From NCBI GenBank assembly GCA_021307315.1, contig JAJSPD010000005.1, forward strand, positions 1 to 64,000: a DNA stretch of 64,000 bases, given 5' to 3'. The notes beneath the pieces were generated by a model. That model was not told the origin of the DNA. It saw only the letters and a program-made list of their open reading frames with translations, and ran no database searches. This document shows positions 60,701-64,000 of the stretch, piece by piece. The first letter of the stretch is position 1. Every line of letters starts with the position of its first letter. Position numbers and translations under genes: made by a program. The DNA is from Bisporella sp. PMI_857 (Eukaryota > Ascomycota > Leotiomycetes > Helotiales > Helotiaceae).

Positions 60701-62270
60701 TCTTAGCCTTGAACAGCGTAAGCGTCTAGCTATTGGCGTGGAGCTCGCCGCGAAGCCTTCCTTACTGCTTTTCCTGGATGAGCCTACCTCGGGTCTTGAC
60801 AGTCAGTCCGCATATTCTATCGTTCAAATTCTCAGGAAGCTATCTACGGCTGGTCAAGCCATTTTATGCACCATCCATCAGCCTAGCTCAACTTTGATAC
60901 AACAATTTGATATGATCCTTGCGTTAAATCCAGGTGGTAATACATTCTACTTCGGCCCAGTGGGCAAGGCTGGTCTAGATGTGACTAAATACTTTGCCGA
61001 GCGAGGTTTCGAATGTCCGCCGCACAAGAACATCGCCGAGTTCCTACTAGAAACAGCAGCAGATAGTCGACGACCCGATGGGAGCAAAATCGACTGGAGT
61101 GAAGAGTGGAGAAACTCCAAAAATGCCAAAGCTCTCAAAGAAGAGATTCGTACAATCAATGCAACTCGCAGCCAGGTGCCTGGAGAGCCTGAGGAAACAC
61201 TGCACGAGTTTGCCGCCCCTGTGGCGACTCAAACTATCGAGCTCACCCAGTGGCTATTCCGACAGCACTGGCGAGACCCCTCCTATCTCTATGGCAAGCT
61301 CTTCACCGCGACCATCATGGGCATCTTCAACGGATTCACCTTTTGGCGGTTGGGAAATAGCACTGTGGACATGCAGAACCGTATGTTCTCTTCATTTATG
61401 ATTGTCACTATCCCTGCAACGGTCGTCAGCACTGTAGTCCCAAAGTTCTTTCAAAACATGATGTTGTGGATGGCACGTGAACATCCATCCCGTATCTATG
61501 GCTGGTTCGCTTTTACCACCGCACAAGTTGTTGGTGAGATCCCGGCCGCTGTCATCAGCAGCGTGCTTTATTGGCTCCTGTGGTACTGGCCGGCATTAGG
61601 AATGCACGGCCACGGCTCCGAGTCCTCCACTGCCGGCTACGTTTTCTTCATGACGATGTTATTCTTTCTCTTCATGGCCAGCTGGGGTCAATGGATCACG
61701 GCCTTTGCGCCGAGCTTTACGGTCATCGCGAACACGCTGCCGCTCTTTTTTATCATGGTCTCTTTGTTTAACGGTGTTGTGAGACCTTACTCCTCTCTGC
61801 CGGTATTCTGGAAGTACACGATGTACTACGTCAACCCCAGTCAATGGTGGATCAGTGGCGTCCTCGCGTCAGTATTACATGACCTTCCCGTCTATTGCGC
61901 AGAGAATGAGATGATTCGGTTCACCCCGCCAGCAGGGCAAACATGCGGACAGTATGCTGGTGCATTTGCCAACACCGCTGGAGGCAATCTTACGAACCCA
62001 AGTGCGACCGATGTGTGCAACTACTGTGAGCTGAGGAGCGGGGATCAATATCTCGCCTCGCTCAGTATAAGCCCCGACGATAAGTGGCGGAATTTAGGGA
62101 TCTTCTGCATTTTCGTCGTCAGCAATTATTTTCTGGTTTACTTCCTCGTGTGGAGTGTTCGGATCAAGGGCTGGAGCTTTGGCATGGGCTATTTGTTCGG
62201 CTTCTTTGCCAAGATTGCCGGCTTCCTCTCAATCCCGTTCAAGAAGTTGGCATCAAAGAAGAAGCGTTGA
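57780..62270 (+). CDS. Full-size PDR-type ABC transporter (ABCG), probable product exporter
   Basis: A single exon encodes 1496 residues in the order NBD-TMD-NBD-TMD. NBD1 has the fungal PDR-type degenerate Walker A LVLGRPSSGCSTFLRTLA, signature VSGGERKRVSIAE and Walker B-like LCFDNPTRGLD. NBD2 has a canonical Walker A MGASGTGKTTLLNTL, signature LSLEQRKRLAIGVE and Walker B LLLFLDEPTSGLD. Each is followed by about six membrane spans (around residues 480-780 and 1170-1490), with the Cys-containing extracellular loop before the last helix. The asymmetry between the two NBDs is normal for this family. PDR pumps expel hydrophobic compounds at the plasma membrane; self-protection against or secretion of the cluster's polyketide is the natural inference. 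The start at MDVWSASPALERQ gives a normal-length N-terminus. Confidence 0.95.
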   Translation: MDVWSASPALERQETGDKTDQFPLHNSEQSHEREECEDSPESDSTGIVSPKNGPGVRKLGTEEAGEATRDFALDDFLREGHFEKRVGDHSAKRIGIVYKNLTVKGIGSTATSVKTLPGAIIGTFGPDLYRLFRRFLPFLFFGGGGATRTIIRDFTGVVRDGEMLLVLGRPSSGCSTFLRTLANDRKYYEDVIGEVTYGGISSKDQKDMYSGEVNYNPEDDVHLPELNVWQTLTFALMNKTKKRNRGEVPVIADALMRMFGISHTKYTKVGNEFVPGVSGGERKRVSIAETLATKSTILCFDNPTRGLDASTALNFAKSLRIVTDVSKKTTIMTLYQAGEEIYAQMDKVLLIDAGRCIFQGPAQDAKQYFVDLGFYCSPAQTTADFLTSCTDPGVRRFREGYAGRAPKTPEELEATFKESQSYQKVLREVELYEQELEETNFSCGGEFKESVQQAKSHRTVSRKSPYTVSFPRQVLTCLRREFWLFLGDTTALYTKAFVIIAIGFIIGSLFYGSSLDSSGAFTRGGALFMSVLFLCWLQLAELMKVFSGRNVIARHHEYALYRPSAVTIARVIMDLVVLLPQVSVFAIIMYFMCSLDTDASKFWNYWLVIYINTLAITSLYRMFGSLSPTIDDAVRFASVALNLLIIYGGYVIPKPQLISQYIWFGWVNYLNPLAYAFEALEANEFSGRNMTCNPSQLIPQQVLGGPPIDPAHQGCSLAGSPIDATNIPGSSYLESTYSYGRNHLWRNFGVLIAFTVLYILVTAFATEVFSFAKEAGGVLIFAQNKRSKKVLKRKMPPQADIEKASRIEEGSTSSRQTQAEEFSTTTTLTQISSSQQIFTWENINYSVPSQGGQMQLLNSVDGYCKPGVMIALMGASGTGKTTLLNTLSQRQTFGVVSGNMLVDGKPPSSTFQRSTGFCEQMDMHDNTATIREAFEFSALLRQDRNIPWSEKIAYVDTIIDLLELSESQDLVISCLSLEQRKRLAIGVELAAKPSLLLFLDEPTSGLDSQSAYSIVQILRKLSTAGQAILCTIHQPSSTLIQQFDMILALNPGGNTFYFGPVGKAGLDVTKYFAERGFECPPHKNIAEFLLETAADSRRPDGSKIDWSEEWRNSKNAKALKEEIRTINATRSQVPGEPEETLHEFAAPVATQTIELTQWLFRQHWRDPSYLYGKLFTATIMGIFNGFTFWRLGNSTVDMQNRMFSSFMIVTIPATVVSTVVPKFFQNMMLWMAREHPSRIYGWFAFTTAQVVGEIPAAVISSVLYWLLWYWPALGMHGHGSESSTAGYVFFMTMLFFLFMASWGQWITAFAPSFTVIANTLPLFFIMVSLFNGVVRPYSSLPVFWKYTMYYVNPSQWWISGVLASVLHDLPVYCAENEMIRFTPPAGQTCGQYAGAFANTAGGNLTNPSATDVCNYCELRSGDQYLASLSISPDDKWRNLGIFCIFVVSNYFLVYFLVWSVRIKGWSFGMGYLFGFFAKIAGFLSIPFKKLASKKKR

Positions 62271-63926
62271 ATATTCTTGAGACTCGGGAACATGCCGGGG
62301 GAATTATGGCAAGGGCGTGTGGTCTAGGAATTACATATATGGATAAAGAAATGCTCTTCCGGTTGTTTATGAAGATTTCACAGAATTACTTATTAGAAAG
62401 TATACCAAGCGCCATCCACCATAAGGCTTGATACCTGGGATGAGTGCTCTGGCGAGACCTTATTTCCTTTGCGTGACAATCCTGGCGTCTCATTTCTCAT
62501 TAAATCACACCTAACCTGTAAGAGGGAAGTCACAGCGGAGCTTGTTAATGGCATGACTAGAAGCTCTTCCCGTCCAAGGTAAAACCTGAAACGCAACATT
62601 TTCCATCTGAAGAAGCTTCTTCTACTGTCAAGCGCCTCGCTAACTGTGCCATAGAGGAGAGGTACGAAGGAGAATTCCGTACCCTTATTGGTGCCATAAA
62701 GCATTTAGATCACGGAAAAAAGAGGAAGACGGTACTAAGGAAAGAAAACTTCGCCATGACTTCGTAGAATAAACGTCTCGGGATTATTATACTGAATATT
62801 GTTCTTAGGGCTATGCCAGGTCGACTTCGGCTCGAATAGCTCAGCATTTATCTAAAAAGGACACATGATTAAGTATCAGAGTTGCTCGAGCTGCTTCACT
62901 TGTATAATCGTCTATCGTCAACTAAGTCCCGGCTTTAGCCAGGAGTACATTTCCAAGGCGGGTCCGGGCTGGGAAAGCTTTTCCTATCACTCTGTAAACC
63001 CCAGACCCCAGATCTTGATAGTTGCTGGATCGGCCACCCACCCCAAATGTAAATCGGTCCGGACTAAGATATCCCATTCTGGATTCTTACCCAGGACAAG
63101 GTAGCTATCCTCCAGAACGTCTAGAATTTCCCTTAATCACAGGATACAATCCGCTGCGGGACGAAGTAGTAGGGCAACGCGGGTAGGACTCGCCTCCTGC
63201 GACTGGAGCCGTCCTAAGCGACTGTTTCATCCGGATGATCCTGAACAGTTTTTGGTCTGAGGACCCGCCCCCCACGGTCGGGGAGGGCCTGACGCTGACA
63301 ACTAGGCTGATCAGCGCAGGGATATTTTCGACTACCCTGATGCAAAACGACTTGAATATCACGTATTCAGCCTCGGTTTATCTCTCACTTTCCGTCCAGA
63401 GCCCTTGATGTTTTCCGAGCCAGCCATTTCCGTTTCTGGCTCCCAAAGATTGGTGAAGATGGCATGTCTAACCAACAGCTACTACAGCATGGCCATATTC
63501 TGACTCAAGAGCCAACCATGGCTACTGTGGAGGTATGCACCTTACGGCATGGAAAGCGTAGAGTTTGAGTGCCGCTGGCCATCTCTGCTGTTAGAGGTGA
63601 AAGGGATAAGTCGCTATTCGTAGCCCTTTTTCCCGCCTTAGGCGACATATCCCATTTCAATCTCCTTCATTTTTGAAACCGCAGAGAGGCGATTATAAGC
63701 TCACATTGCGTTTGGTCATGTATCAAAATTCAGGCCGGCACGGGTTGTGGTAAAATGCCGACCAGCGACTGCCGAGGCCTTATCCGTACGGCAACCGGAC
63801 CCCGCTTTTGTCACGCCTGTGACACCAGTTCCGTAACTTTCTGAGGATATTTCGCTGAAGGAGGAGGCCCTACCATTGTTTTGTTTTACACCTAATTGAT
63901 CGGGTACTTAGTTACAAAAGGCTCAG
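62271..63926. other. Intergenic, no gene seen
   Basis: Short frames (62393-62704 minus, 62865-63104 plus, 63105-63362 minus) lack family character. GTCACGCCTGTGAC at about 63811-63824 is a small interrupted palindrome in the upstream region of the next gene. Confidence 0.45.
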
Positions 63927-63934
63927 TATAAAAG
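63927..63934 (+). promoter_or_regulatory. TATA box of a gene starting at the window edge
   Basis: TATAAAAG lies 67 bases before an ATG at 63994, with a pyrimidine-rich CTCCCCCTTCACCTCC stretch between, a good fungal promoter layout. Confidence 0.5.
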
Positions 63935-63993
63935 TGGTATGCTCCCCCTTCACCTCCTTGCAGTCTCAATTTCGTAAGCAACAAGATCATAAA

Positions 63994-64000
63994 ATGTCAT
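63994..64000 (+). CDS. Start of a further gene, truncated by the window end
   Basis: Only ATGTCAT is visible. The call rests on the TATA box, the pyrimidine stretch and the A-rich context (CATAAAATG) before the ATG. The product is unknown. Confidence 0.35.

Noticed and set aside
1..64000. CRISPR arrays, prokaryotic operons or phage genes
   Set aside because: None seen; introns and gene families show a fungal nuclear genome.

Overview
The window comes from a filamentous ascomycete (Pezizomycotina). Genes carry short GT-AG introns, and the families present are typical of that group: partnered highly reducing and non-reducing polyketide synthases (PKSs), a Zn2Cys6 regulator, a pleiotropic-drug-resistance ABC pump, a HET-type remnant, a fungal rhodopsin-like membrane protein and a solitary 5S rRNA gene. 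Class and species cannot be fixed from the sequence. All exon structures are my own splice-site readings; each stated structure keeps the reading frame.

Left part (1-29 kb): gene-poor accessory DNA. Intact genes are a dihydrodipicolinate-synthase-family aldolase (2563-3560), a coiled-coil protein (3758-4813), an F-box protein (5386-6665), a proline-rich tail-anchored protein (7322-8215), a GMC flavoenzyme (9434-11375), a rhodopsin-like membrane protein (14331-15643), a small secreted Cys protein (19131-19454), a 5S rRNA gene (21320-21438) and a GPI-type phospholipase B (22853-24863). Between them lie broken genes: a UbiA-family gene interrupted by one in-frame TAG, a HET remnant with one in-frame TAG, and a frameshifted CE1 acetylxylan esterase. 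There are also small repeats: a 468-bp non-autonomous hAT-like element with a perfect 8-bp target duplication, an 83-bp tandem repeat and an imperfect palindromic element. Most of the remaining sequence is AT-rich and empty.

Right part (30-62 kb): a complete-looking polyketide gene cluster. In order: an AflR-like Zn2Cys6 regulator (+), a non-reducing PKS SAT-KS-AT-PT-ACP-TE (-), a flavin monooxygenase (-), a cupin (+), an NAD(P)-dependent reductase (+), a free-standing ACP-TE didomain protein (-), a highly reducing PKS KS-AT-DH-(dead MT)-ER-KR-ACP (+), a second flavin monooxygenase (-) and a full-size PDR-type ABC transporter (+). The expected logic is that the reducing PKS builds a reduced chain, the SAT domain loads it on the non-reducing PKS, the PT domain sets the aromatic ring, and a TE releases a resorcylic acid, resorcylic acid lactone or related product. 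The flavoenzymes, reductase and cupin would tailor it and the pump would export it.

The most unusual part is the detached ACP-TE protein. Its ACP has Val where the phosphopantetheine Ser should be, its TE triad looks intact, and it shares an intron at the same position and phase with the TE of the cluster's own non-reducing PKS. That suggests it is a severed PKS C-terminus kept as a trans-acting releasing or editing enzyme. Hairpins stand upstream of the regulator and of the pump. The last bases of the window are the start of another gene.
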